A DNA stretch of 31,307 bases. Origin: an uncultured bacterium (GTDB lineage: Bacteria > Gemmatimonadota > Gemmatimonadetes > Longimicrobiales > RSA9). This document shows, one piece after another, positions 1-7,547 of the stretch (positions within the stretch are counted from its first letter, which is position 1; every line of letters starts with the position of its first letter). The notes under the pieces were generated by a model, which saw nothing but the letters and a program-made list of their open reading frames with translations, did no database searches and was not told the DNA's origin. The stretch spans positions 1-31,307 of the forward strand of contig CALBZE010000117.1 of NCBI GenBank assembly GCA_937889645.1. Direction: 5' to 3'. The translations under genes were made by a program, and so were the position numbers.

Positions 1-1082
1 TCGCTTCGCTCGCCGCGGGGGGTGGGGTAGGCGAACCACACGTTTTGGAATTCGATGCGGCCGGGGCCGTTTTCCGGGAGGTGCAGCGGCTCTTCCGGGT
101 CGCGGATGTCGGGCTCGGTGTCGAGGAGTCCGAAGATCCGCTCGGAGGACGCCATGGCGCCCTGGAGCATGTTGTACTTCTCGGAGAGGTCCTGGATCGG
201 GCGGAAGAAGCGGCGCGCGTACTGGAGGAACGCGGCGACGACGCCGACGGAGACCGTGTCGCGGAGGATGCCGGCGCCGCCGTAGACGATGATGAGCGCG
301 ATCGCGACGGCGGTCAGGACCTCGATGACCGGGAAGAAGAGCGCGTAGTACGTGATCGACCGCAGGTGCGCGGCCAGGTAGTCGCGGTTGATCTCGTCGA
401 AACGCCGGGCGGTGTGCGCCTCGCGGCCGAAGAGCTGGATGACGCCGACGCCGGTGATCCGCTCCTGGAGGAACGCATTGATGCGCGCGAGGCGGATGCG
501 GATGTCGCGCGCGGCGTCGCGGATGCGGCCGCGGAAGTAGAACGCGGCGGCGACGACGAACGGCATGACGGCGAGCGTGACCAGCGCGAGGCGCCAGTCG
601 AGGGCGAACATCGCGCCGACGATGAAGACGAGCGTGAAGATGTCGCCGAACACCGTCACGACGCCGGAGCTGAAAAACTCGTTCAGCGTCTCGACGTCGT
701 TGGTGACGCGAGTCATGAGCCGGCCGACGGGGTTCCGGTCGAAGAACGACAGGCCGAGCCGCTGTAGATGGTGGAAAGTCTCGCGGCGCAGGTCGTACAT
801 GATGCGCTGGCCGAGCCAGGTGGTCAGCAGCGTCTGTGCGTAAGAGAGCGCGAACGCGAGCGCGAGCGACCCGACGAACGCGACGGCGAGCCAGGCGAGC
901 AGCGCGGAGTCGCGTGCGGGGATGGCGCTGTCGATGGCGATCTTGGTCAGCCATGGCCCGACGAGCTCGAGCGCGGAGCCGGCGATGAGGACGGCGACGG
1001 CGGCCGCGACGCGGAGGCGGTAGGGGCGGACGTGGTGGAGGAGGCGGCGGATCAGGGTGCGGTCGGTCGGGGGTGTGGGCAC
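1..1082 (-). CDS. ABC exporter, fused permease/ATPase (MsbA/BmrA-like), 3' end outside the window
   Basis: About 360 residues are visible, read on the minus strand from a GTG at 1082; the ATPase half continues past the left edge. The protein opens MPTPPTDRTLIRRLLHHVRP, the usual lead-in of half-size exporters. A six-helix permease domain follows, with hallmark segments such as TWLGQRIMYDLRRETFHHLQ, LSFFDRNPVGRLMTRVTNDV and FLQYARRFFRPIQDLSEKYN. The linker RIEFQNVWFAYP marks the start of the nucleotide-binding domain. The family works as a dimer in the inner membrane and exports lipids, drugs or peptides; the substrate cannot be told here. An in-frame TAA lies eight codons upstream, so the GTG is the only plausible start. 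It has no Shine-Dalgarno: the bases directly upstream are a heptamer repeat array. The family is clear. Confidence 0.9.
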   Translation of the reverse strand, partial: MPTPPTDRTLIRRLLHHVRPYRLRVAAAVAVLIAGSALELVGPWLTKIAIDSAIPARDSALLAWLAVAFVGSLALAFALSYAQTLLTTWLGQRIMYDLRRETFHHLQRLGLSFFDRNPVGRLMTRVTNDVETLNEFFSSGVVTVFGDIFTLVFIVGAMFALDWRLALVTLAVMPFVVAAAFYFRGRIRDAARDIRIRLARINAFLQERITGVGVIQLFGREAHTARRFDEINRDYLAAHLRSITYYALFFPVIEVLTAVAIALIIVYGGAGILRDTVSVGVVAAFLQYARRFFRPIQDLSEKYNMLQGAMASSERIFGLLDTEPDIRDPEEPLHLPENGPGRIEFQNVWFAYPTPRGERS

Positions 1083-1161
1083 GGTTGGGTTGGGGTTTGG
1101 GGCTTAGGGCTCGGGGCTCGGGGCTCAGGCGTCAGGTGTCAGGTGTCAGGTGTCAGGTGTC
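1083..1161 (-). repeat. Degenerate heptamer tandem array abutting the exporter start codon
   Basis: From 1161 down to 1092 the minus strand reads as ten consecutive 7-base units: GACACCT four times, then GACGCCT, GAGCCCC, GAGCCCC, GAGCCCT, AAGCCCC and AAACCCC. Nine further C/A-rich bases lead to the GTG at 1082. The unit drifts in sequence but the 7-base period is exact. On the plus strand it gives G-runs separated by 2-4 bases. The same unit family recurs at 31225-31307. It resembles in form the heptanucleotide STRR repeats known from heterocystous cyanobacteria. Confidence 0.9.
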
Positions 1162-1183
1162 GGCGGGGGAGGTACCCCGAACG

Positions 1184-1296
1184 GGGTGGGCGGGATCCGG
1201 GGTGGAAGGGGCGTTGGGGGGGGTGGGGTGGGGTGTGGATGGGGTGCTGGGGTGTTGGGGCTTGGGGGCGGGGTTCAGAATGGGGGGTGGGGGGCC
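1184..1296 (+). other. G-run-rich intergenic block with G-quadruplex potential
   Basis: The stretch between the heptamer array and the EAL gene is dominated by runs of three to eight G on the plus strand, with loops of one to seven bases, such as GGGGTGCTGGGGTGTTGGGG. This meets the usual G-quadruplex pattern many times over. It lies in the sense direction of the EAL gene, so a long leader transcript would carry it. No gene, terminator or clear promoter was seen in 1162-1370. Confidence 0.7.
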
Positions 1297-1370
1297 GATA
1301 CTGGGAGACGGTGGTTCGTGCCGCGGACGGGCGCGGCGTTGTGGACGGGGACCCCAGCGCTGGTGCACGC

Positions 1371-2216
1371 ATGGCAAGCAAGACGAAAGAAGGGTGGCAG
1401 GTCCGTCCGGTCTATCAGCCGATCGTCGCGCTCGGAACCGGCGGCGTCGTGGGGTACGAGGCGCTGGCGCGGGGGGTGGCGAGCGACGGCACCCTCGAGC
1501 TGCCGCGAGCGTTGTTCGGGCGTGCGGAGCGGGTGGGAAAGCTGCGGGAGCTGGACCTGGCGTGCTGGCGAGCGGCGATCGGCGGCGTAGCGGCCGGGAT
1601 GCTGGCCGACGGGTCGCCGGTTCGGCTTTTCGTGAACGTGATGCCCGACACGTTGGTGGCGCCGGGGTTCGAGGAGTGGGCGCTCGGAGTGTTGGCGGAG
1701 CACGGCGTGCCGCCGACGCGGGTCGTGCTGGAGCTGAGCGAGGGGCGGCGGATCGGGAGCTACGCGCGCGTCCGCGAGGCTGTCGAGCGGTTTCGGGCGT
1801 TGGGTTTCCGGTTCGCGATCGACGATGCGGGGACGGGTCATTCGGGGCTCCAGGCGCTGGCGGAGCTCCGGCCGGACCTGGTCAAGATCGATCGGTCACT
1901 TGTTCGCCGGGTGGACCGCGACGAGGCGCGGAGCGCGATCCTGGAGTTGTTCGTCGCGCTGGCCGACCGGCTGGGCACGCGGCTGGTCGCGGAGGGGATC
2001 GAGACGGCGGGCGAGATCCGCGCGCTCGTGGCGCTGGGGGTCGAGCTGGGTCAGGGGCACTACCTGGCGAGGCCGGTCGAGGACCCGATCGCGGCGGGCC
2101 ACGAGAACAGGGTCGCGGCGCGTCTGGCGAATGCGGGCGTGGTGGTTCTGAACGGGCGCAGAGGCGCGGCCGAGTCGGAAATGCCCGGGGCGCGTGGGCG
2201 GGTCGTCGGCGCCTGA
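1371..2216 (+). CDS. EAL-domain cyclic-di-GMP phosphodiesterase, stand-alone
   Basis: A 281-residue protein that is almost entirely one EAL domain, the family that hydrolyses c-di-GMP to pGpG. The catalytic set looks complete: QPI at 16-18, EAL at 30-32, the metal-binding Asn at 89 (FVNVMP), Glu121 in LELSE, the Asp pair at 151-152 (IDDAGTG), Lys172 in VKID, Glu208 in VAEGIE and Gln228 in GQG. The protein is therefore probably active. It has no signal peptide, membrane helix, GGDEF or sensor domain, so it should be cytosolic with control coming from elsewhere. The ATG at 1371 was chosen because the domain starts about ten residues later. An in-frame GTG at 1341 is possible, and neither has a convincing ribosome site. 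The open frame runs on upstream to 768 only as an antisense shadow of the exporter. Confidence 0.9.
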   Translation: MASKTKEGWQVRPVYQPIVALGTGGVVGYEALARGVASDGTLELPRALFGRAERVGKLRELDLACWRAAIGGVAAGMLADGSPVRLFVNVMPDTLVAPGFEEWALGVLAEHGVPPTRVVLELSEGRRIGSYARVREAVERFRALGFRFAIDDAGTGHSGLQALAELRPDLVKIDRSLVRRVDRDEARSAILELFVALADRLGTRLVAEGIETAGEIRALVALGVELGQGHYLARPVEDPIAAGHENRVAARLANAGVVVLNGRRGAAESEMPGARGRVVGA

Positions 2217-2323
2217 CCTCCGGGACGGGAGCGGGGTAGAAGGGGGCCGAATCCGCGTCGCGGGGACGGCTCGGGTGCCGCGTCGTTCCTCCGACGCTCC
2301 GAGTTCCCTGCGACGATCCGACG

Positions 2324-4957
2324 GTGGACCTTCCGATCATATCCGTACTACCGCAACTCGAGGAGGCGCTCCGGACGGGGACGGGCGCGGTGCTGATCGC
2401 GCCGCCCGGCTCGGGGAAGACGACTCGGGTCCCGTTGGCGCTCCTGGACCAGCCGTGGCTCGAGGGGCGGCGCATCGTGATGCTGGAGCCCCGGCGACTC
2501 GCGGCGCGAGCGGCGGCGCGGCACATGGCGTCGCTGCTGGGCGAGCGCGTGGGCGAGACGGTCGGGTACCGCGTCCGGCTGGACACGCGCGTGGGGCCGA
2601 GGACGCGCATCGAGGTCGTCACCGAAGGGGTCCTCACGCGGATGCTCCAATCGGACCCGACGCTCGAGGGGTACGGCGTCGTCGTCTTCGACGAGTTCCA
2701 CGAGCGGAGCCTGCACGCGGACCTCGGGCTCGCGCTGACGCTGCAAGCGCGCGAACTGCTGCGGGAGGACCTGCGGGTCCTGGTCATGTCCGCCACGCTG
2801 GACGGGGGGGCGGTCGCGGGGTTGTTGGGGGCGGGTCCCCGCGCGGCGAGCGCGGCCCGTTCGGACGGGGCCGTGGCGAGTCGGGCGGGCGCGCAGGCGG
2901 GTGCGGGCGGCAGGGGCGGCGCGGGCGGCGCGGCGCCGGTGATCCGCGCGGAGGGGCGGGTTTTCCCCGTCGATACGCGCTACCTGGGGCGGTCAGACCG
3001 CCGGGGCGGCGACATCACGGGGGATGTGGCGCGGGCGGTGGTGCGCGCGCTGGCGGAGGAGGACGGCGACGTGCTGGTCTTTCTGCCCGGCGTGGCGGAG
3101 ATCCGGCGGGTCGAGTCGCTGCTCGGGGAGGCAGGGCTGCCCGGGGAGGTGCGGGTGCTGCCGTTGTACGGCGACTTGCCGGAGGACGCGCAGGATCGGG
3201 CGATCGCGCCGGCGCGGGCGGGCGAGAGGAAAGTCGTGCTTGCGACGTCGATCGCGGAGACGAGCCTCACGATCGAAGGGGTCCGCGTCGTCGTCGACTC
3301 GGGGCTGATGCGGGTGCCGCGCTTCTCGCCGCGGACGGGGATGACGCGGCTCGAGACGGTGCCGGGCTCGCGTGCGTCGGCGGAGCAGCGGCGGGGGCGG
3401 GCGGGGCGGTTGGGGCCGGGCGTGTGCTACCGCCTCTGGACGGAGGCGGAGGAGGCAGAACGGCCGGAGCACCGGGCGCCGGAGATCCTGGAGGCGGACC
3501 TGGCGCCGCTGGCGCTGGAGCTGGCGGCGTGGGGCGTGGGGGATCCGGGCGAGCTGCGGTGGTTGGACCCGCCGCCGGCGGCGGCATACTCCCAGGCGCG
3601 CGAGCTGCTCCGCTGGCTTGGCGCGCTGGACGCGGACGGCGGGGTCACGGAGCACGGCCGTCGCATGGCGGAGCTGGGGCTGCACCCGCGGCTCGCGCAC
3701 ATGGTGCTGCGGGGCGTCGAGGCGGGGCACGGCGCTGTCGCCTGCGACGTGGCGGCGCTGCTCGGCGGCAGGGACATCCTGCGGCGCGAGGACGGGCCGG
3801 CGGAGGCGGACCTGCGGCTGCGGCTCGAGGTGCTGGCGGAGGCGCGGCGCACGGGCCGGCCGCCGCGGCGGTGGCGGGGGCACGACGTGCACGAGGGCGG
3901 GTGCGGCCGCGCGCTGCGGGAGGCGGCGCACTGGCGCAAGGCGCTCGGCGTGCGAGTCGAGGCAGGCGACGTCGACGCCGCCGGATTCCTCCTCGCCTTC
4001 GCGTTCCCGGACCGGCTGGGTCGTCGCCGAGCGGGCGGGGCGGGGCGGTTCCTCCTGCGGAACGGGCGCGGCGCGGCGCTGCCGGAGTCGGAGCCGCTGG
4101 CGCACGCGGAGTGGATCGTCGCGGCCGAGCTGAACGACGTCGGGCGGGAGGGCCGTATCCTCCTCGCCGCGCCGCTCGAGGCGACGGATCTCCAGGCGGC
4201 GTTCGGCGACCAGATCGTGCGCGAGGAGAGCGTCGCATGGGACGCGGCGGTGCGGGCGGTGCGGGCGCGACGGCGCGAGCGGATCGGCGCGATCGTGGTG
4301 CGGGAGGCGACGGCGGAGGCGCCCGATCCGGAAGCGGTCCGGGCGGCGCTGCTGGCGGGGATCCGGGAGGAGGGGTTGGGCGTGCTCGCCTGGACGCCGG
4401 AGGCGGAGCGGGTCCGGGCGCGGATGCGATTCATGGCGCACCTCGAGCCGGGTTGGCCGGACGTCAGCGACGAGGGGCTGCTCGCCTCGCTCGAGGAGTG
4501 GCTCGGGCCGTACGTCGACGGAGTCACGCGGGCCGACGAGCTGAAGCGGCTGGACGTGGCGGCGATCCTGCTCGGGCTGCTGCCATGGGACAGGCGCCAG
4601 CGGCTGGACGCGTGGGCGCCGGACCGGATCGAGGTGCCGAGCGGGTCGAAGCTGCGGATCGACTACACGGACCCGGAGGCGCCGGTGCTGGCCGTGCGGC
4701 TGCAGGAGGTGTTCGGGTGGACGCGGACGCCGCACGTCGCCGGGGGGCGGGTGCCGCTCACGCTGCACCTGCTCTCGCCGGCGCAGCGGCCGGTCCAGGT
4801 GACGCGCGACCTCGAGAGCTTCTGGCGGACGACGTACTTCGAGGTTCGGAAGGACCTGAAGGGGCGCTACCCGAAGCACCATTGGCCCGACGACCCGCTC
4901 GCGGCGACGGCGACGCGGGGCGTGCGGCCGCGGGGCGAGTCGTCGGGGCGGGGATGA
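2324..4957 (+). CDS. hrpB: ATP-dependent helicase HrpB (DEAH/RHA superfamily 2)
   Basis: An 877-residue helicase from a GTG start whose N-terminus, VDLPIISVLPQLEEALRTG, fits the usual HrpB opening. Visible motifs are Walker A PPGSGKTT (28-34), the family-specific DEFHERSL (DEFH at 123-126), SAT (156-158) and motif VI EQRRGRAGRLGPG in the second RecA domain. The helicase-associated region and HrpB-type C-terminal domain follow, ending with the family-like stretch TYFEVRKDLKGRYPKHHWPDDP. HrpB is a presumed RNA helicase; its cellular role is poorly defined. A Gly/Ala/Arg-rich insert of about 40 residues (near 168-207) separates SAT from the next conserved strand and makes the protein longer than the usual 820 or so. 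It lies 107 bases after the EAL gene, perhaps in one transcript. The family call is secure. Confidence 0.93.
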   Translation: MDLPIISVLPQLEEALRTGTGAVLIAPPGSGKTTRVPLALLDQPWLEGRRIVMLEPRRLAARAAARHMASLLGERVGETVGYRVRLDTRVGPRTRIEVVTEGVLTRMLQSDPTLEGYGVVVFDEFHERSLHADLGLALTLQARELLREDLRVLVMSATLDGGAVAGLLGAGPRAASAARSDGAVASRAGAQAGAGGRGGAGGAAPVIRAEGRVFPVDTRYLGRSDRRGGDITGDVARAVVRALAEEDGDVLVFLPGVAEIRRVESLLGEAGLPGEVRVLPLYGDLPEDAQDRAIAPARAGERKVVLATSIAETSLTIEGVRVVVDSGLMRVPRFSPRTGMTRLETVPGSRASAEQRRGRAGRLGPGVCYRLWTEAEEAERPEHRAPEILEADLAPLALELAAWGVGDPGELRWLDPPPAAAYSQARELLRWLGALDADGGVTEHGRRMAELGLHPRLAHMVLRGVEAGHGAVACDVAALLGGRDILRREDGPAEADLRLRLEVLAEARRTGRPPRRWRGHDVHEGGCGRALREAAHWRKALGVRVEAGDVDAAGFLLAFAFPDRLGRRRAGGAGRFLLRNGRGAALPESEPLAHAEWIVAAELNDVGREGRILLAAPLEATDLQAAFGDQIVREESVAWDAAVRAVRARRRERIGAIVVREATAEAPDPEAVRAALLAGIREEGLGVLAWTPEAERVRARMRFMAHLEPGWPDVSDEGLLASLEEWLGPYVDGVTRADELKRLDVAAILLGLLPWDRRQRLDAWAPDRIEVPSGSKLRIDYTDPEAPVLAVRLQEVFGWTRTPHVAGGRVPLTLHLLSPAQRPVQVTRDLESFWRTTYFEVRKDLKGRYPKHHWPDDPLAATATRGVRPRGESSGRG

Positions 4958-4958
4958 G

Positions 4959-5004
4959 GGCGGGCGCCCGCCGGCGCGGTGGAGCGCCGGTGCCGGGCCG
5001 GCGC
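4959..5004. terminator. Palindromes between two convergent genes
   Basis: A perfect 14-base palindrome (GGCGGGCGCCCGCC, 4959-4972) starts two bases after the hrpB stop. It is followed by a 7-bp stem with a 7-base loop (GCGCCGG ... CCGGCGC, 4984-5004). They sit between converging genes and could end transcription from both sides. No T-run is present, so factor-independent termination is uncertain. Confidence 0.45.
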
Positions 5005-5029
5005 CGGCGCGCACGGCGCCCGGCGTCGC

Positions 5030-5650
5030 CTACCTGCGGTGCTTCCGGTGCTCGTGCACGGGCTCGTGCGGTTCGCGCACGTGGATCGCGACGCCGCCCA
5101 GGAGCGCGAGGCCGCGGATCCTGAGGACCGGCGCGTCGGGCGACGCGGTCGTGGCGGCGCCTTGGGCGTGGTCGAAGCCGCCGAGGATGGCGATCCCTTC
5201 GCTCTCGACGACGACGCCGGGCGGCACGACGATCTCGATGCCGCCCATGACCGCGATGGCCGTGACCTCGGTCACGCCCGGCGGGAGCTGGGCCTCACGG
5301 AAATCCAGCTCGACGCCGCCCCAGCCCGCGAGGGCGAGTGTTTGCGCGGCGGGCGTCCACCTGCCTTTCCTGACGCTGCCGCCCATGATCGCGATGGCGG
5401 TTCCGCGCTCGGGGCGCGCGGGGATGGCGGGCCGTGGTTCGACGGGCGCGGCCGCCGGGGCGGGCACGGCCGGTAGCCCGGCCAGCAGCGCGTCGAGCTC
5501 GGCGACGTCGCGGGCGCGATGCGCGAGGTCGAGACGTCGCTCGAATTCCTCGAGCGTCATGTGGTCGGCGGCGTAGTGGCGGCACAGCAAGTCGACGACC
5601 CGATCCCTCCGCTCGCCCAGCGGAAGCGCGGGTGCATTGGCGTCGTTCAT
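5030..5650 (-). CDS. DUF1707 plus LiaF-like (cell-wall-active antibiotic response) protein, no membrane helix
   Basis: A 206-residue protein. Residues of about 10-62 form a DUF1707/SHOCT-like module (GERRDRVVDLLCRHYAADHM, then EEFERRLDLAHRARDVAEL). An Ala/Pro linker leads to a LiaF-like beta-rich C-terminal domain with repeated MGG/LGG turns (AIMGGSVRKG, AVMGGIEIVVPPGV, AILGGFDH, ALLGGVAIHV). Related proteins usually carry membrane helices between the two parts; none is seen here, so this copy should be soluble. LiaF-type proteins modulate envelope-stress two-component systems, but no LiaRS pair is in the window. The ATG at 5650 has a GAGG five bases upstream, and the open frame beyond it is not conserved in character. 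The gene is divergent from the chemoreceptor at 5838, with a candidate promoter at 5708-5737. Confidence 0.8.
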   Translation of the reverse strand: MNDANAPALPLGERRDRVVDLLCRHYAADHMTLEEFERRLDLAHRARDVAELDALLAGLPAVPAPAAAPVEPRPAIPARPERGTAIAIMGGSVRKGRWTPAAQTLALAGWGGVELDFREAQLPPGVTEVTAIAVMGGIEIVVPPGVVVESEGIAILGGFDHAQGAATTASPDAPVLRIRGLALLGGVAIHVREPHEPVHEHRKHRR

Positions 5651-5707
5651 TCGACCTCGAGGTGCAAGAGGCGATACGGTGGTCCGGCGCGCGTGTGCGC
5701 CGGCTTC

Positions 5708-5737
5708 GTGATATTGTCCGGAAACTACGGCTGTCAA
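5708..5737 (-). promoter_or_regulatory. Candidate sigma-70 promoter for the DUF1707 gene
   Basis: On the minus strand a perfect TTGACA (5737-5732) is followed after 18 bases by TATCAC (5713-5708), four of six matches to the -10 consensus. Transcription would start near 5701, giving a leader of about 50 bases. The -35 box lies inside the palindrome at 5725-5744. Confidence 0.5.
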
Positions 5738-5744
5738 GCCGTAG
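5725..5744. promoter_or_regulatory. Palindrome over the -35 box, possible operator
   Basis: CTACGGCT-GTCA-AGCCGTAG is a perfect 8-bp inverted repeat with a 4-base centre. It encloses the -35 hexamer of the minus-strand promoter and lies 28 bases from the -35 of the opposite promoter. A dimeric regulator could bind here. No regulator gene lies beside it, so this is inference from position. Confidence 0.35.
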
Positions 5745-5772
5745 CCGTTCCGCGGCGTGCGCGGCGACGGCG

Positions 5773-5802
5773 TTGACAGCCGCCCCGGGCGCAAACCATT
5801 AT
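5773..5802 (+). promoter_or_regulatory. Candidate sigma-70 promoter for the chemoreceptor
   Basis: TTGACA (5773-5778), an 18-base spacer and CATTAT (5797-5802), which matches the -10 consensus at four of six positions. A start near 5809 gives a leader of about 29 bases. Both divergent promoters share the nine bases TTGACAGCC at the -35 box. Confidence 0.55.
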
Positions 5803-5837
5803 GGCCTGCCCTCCCCGGATTCAACAGTGGACGGTCC

Positions 5838-7544
5838 ATGCAAGCGATGACGGGCGTCTTCAACCGGATTCAGGTCCGGCTCTTCGCCGCGTACGGTGTG
5901 CTGGTGGCCGGCATGCTCTTCATGTGGTTCTCGGGCGTGGCGCTGCTCAACCAGTTCGCGGACCAGGTGTCGGATCGAATCGACGTGCTCTACGAGGGCG
6001 GCGACCTGGGGATGCGGCTCCAGGCGTCGGTCCTCGACCAGATCGCCCTGGGCGAGCATTACCTGGTCAGCGGCGAGCGGGAGGACGCGAACGAGTTTCG
6101 GCGTCTGGGCGCGCAGGTGCACGAGCTGAAGAGCGCCTACACCAAGGTGCCGGGGTTCGGTGCCGCGGAGCAGATGCAGCTCGCGCGGATCGAGGACCTG
6201 CACGCGCGGCTCGAGGTCTATTACGCGCTCGCGCACGCGCTGCGGGACCTGGGCCGGCAGACGCGGGCGATCGAATCGCTCGAAGGCACCAAGCGGCTGT
6301 TGCAGGACCTGAAGCACGAGATCCAGGCGCTCAGTACCGGTGAGATGACGAAGGTCGCGGCCGCGGCCTCGTCAGTGAGGCAGGAGGCGACGGAGCGCCA
6401 GCCGCTGCTCTTCGGGCTCCTCGCCCTCACGGTGGCGATCAGCACACTGATCGTGATGCGGACGGTGCGCGCGATCCATCAGCCGCTGAAGCGCCTGGTC
6501 GCGGCGGCGAACCAGCTCGGCGCCGGCGACCTGAACGTCGAGCTGGGCGGGCAGATGCCGACGGAATTCGGCGTGCTGTCGGGCGCGTTCAGCACGATGG
6601 CGGACCGGCTGCGGACGATCGTCGGGGAGACGGTCACGACGGCGGAGCAGATCAGCGCGTCGGCGTCGGACCTGTCGAGCATCTCGGAGCAGGTCGCGGC
6701 CTCGAGCGGCGAGGTCTCGACGGCGATGGTCGAGATCACGTCGGGCGCGGAGCGCCAGGTCGAGGGGCTGAAGACGGTCGAGCTGGCGCTGGAGGAGATC
6801 CGCAAGCGCGCCGTCGAGGCGACGGATTCGTCCGAGCGGATGAACGAGCTGGGCGACCGGATCCAGGCGCTGGCCGAGAACCGGCAGCGCGACATCCGGG
6901 AGGCGCTCGAGATGCTGCTCGAGATCCGCGCGGTCGTCGAGGCGTCGGGGCAGGAGGTGCACCGGCTCGACGAGGCGTCGGAGAAGATCACGGACTTCGT
7001 CGAGACGATCCAGGGGATCGCGAGCCAGACGAACCTGCTGGCGCTGAACGCGGCGATCGAGGCGGCGCGCGCGGGCGAGCACGGCCGCGGCTTCGCCGTC
7101 GTCGCCGACGAGGTGCGCAAGCTGGCCGACCAGAGCGCGCGCGCGGCGGATGAGGTCGCGCTCACGGTGCGGGAGATCCGGAAGGAGATTCGCAGCGTCG
7201 TCGCGACGATGGAGAAGGGGACGTACAAGGTCGCCGGCGTCGAAAAGGTGTCGAAGGGCGCGGAGACCGCGTTCGACGAGATCATCGCCGCGGTGAACCA
7301 GGTGCGCGAGGCGGCGGCGAGCGTGGCGCAGGTCGCGCGCGAGAACATGAGCGCGGTCGCGTCGGTCGAGGAGACGGTGCGGACTGTCGGCGCGACGACG
7401 GAGATGCACGCGGCGAGCGCGGAGCAGGTGAGCGCCGCGGCGCAGGAGCAGTCGGCGTCGACGGAGGAGATGAGCGCCGCCGCCGCCCAGCTCCTCGAAG
7501 CCGCCGAGCGGCTCAAGGAACTGGTGTCCGGTTTCAAGGTCTAG
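5838..7544 (+). CDS. Methyl-accepting chemotaxis protein
   Basis: A 568-residue class I chemoreceptor. A first membrane helix lies at about 17-40 (YGVLVAGMLFMWFSGVALL), then a helical periplasmic sensor of about 150 residues of four-helix-bundle type. A second helix (LLFGLLALTVAISTLIVM) leads into a HAMP domain and a long coiled-coil signalling domain. The hairpin tip that binds CheA/CheW is classical: GIASQTNLLALNAAIEAARA, followed by GRGFAVVADEVRKLADQS. Methylation-type Glu/Gln pairs occur on both arms; no CheR-docking pentapeptide was seen at the C-terminus. The ligand is unknown. ATG 5838 was chosen because it is near the candidate promoter and precedes the first helix; ATG 5847 is an in-frame alternative. 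No che genes lie nearby, so the signalling partners must be elsewhere. The downstream small gene begins three bases after the stop. Confidence 0.93.
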   Translation: MQAMTGVFNRIQVRLFAAYGVLVAGMLFMWFSGVALLNQFADQVSDRIDVLYEGGDLGMRLQASVLDQIALGEHYLVSGEREDANEFRRLGAQVHELKSAYTKVPGFGAAEQMQLARIEDLHARLEVYYALAHALRDLGRQTRAIESLEGTKRLLQDLKHEIQALSTGEMTKVAAAASSVRQEATERQPLLFGLLALTVAISTLIVMRTVRAIHQPLKRLVAAANQLGAGDLNVELGGQMPTEFGVLSGAFSTMADRLRTIVGETVTTAEQISASASDLSSISEQVAASSGEVSTAMVEITSGAERQVEGLKTVELALEEIRKRAVEATDSSERMNELGDRIQALAENRQRDIREALEMLLEIRAVVEASGQEVHRLDEASEKITDFVETIQGIASQTNLLALNAAIEAARAGEHGRGFAVVADEVRKLADQSARAADEVALTVREIRKEIRSVVATMEKGTYKVAGVEKVSKGAETAFDEIIAAVNQVREAAASVAQVARENMSAVASVEETVRTVGATTEMHAASAEQVSAAAQEQSASTEEMSAAAAQLLEAAERLKELVSGFKV

Positions 7545-7547
7545 TGG

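Noticed and set aside
1..20. Mobile-element end at the left edge
   Set aside because: The short TCGCTTCGCTCG palindromic look is within the exporter coding frame and too little sequence is visible.
768..1370. Upstream extension of the EAL open frame
   Set aside because: It is antisense to the ABC exporter and then crosses the heptamer and G-rich block; composition is Arg/Gly/Glu noise and the EAL domain starts only after 1371.
2787..2955. Frameshift in hrpB
   Set aside because: The odd Gly/Ala stretch stays in frame, with conserved helicase sequence on both sides, so it is an insert.
2194..5124. 976-codon open frame overlapping hrpB
   Set aside because: Gly/Ala/Arg noise in another frame of hrpB, whose helicase motifs are intact.
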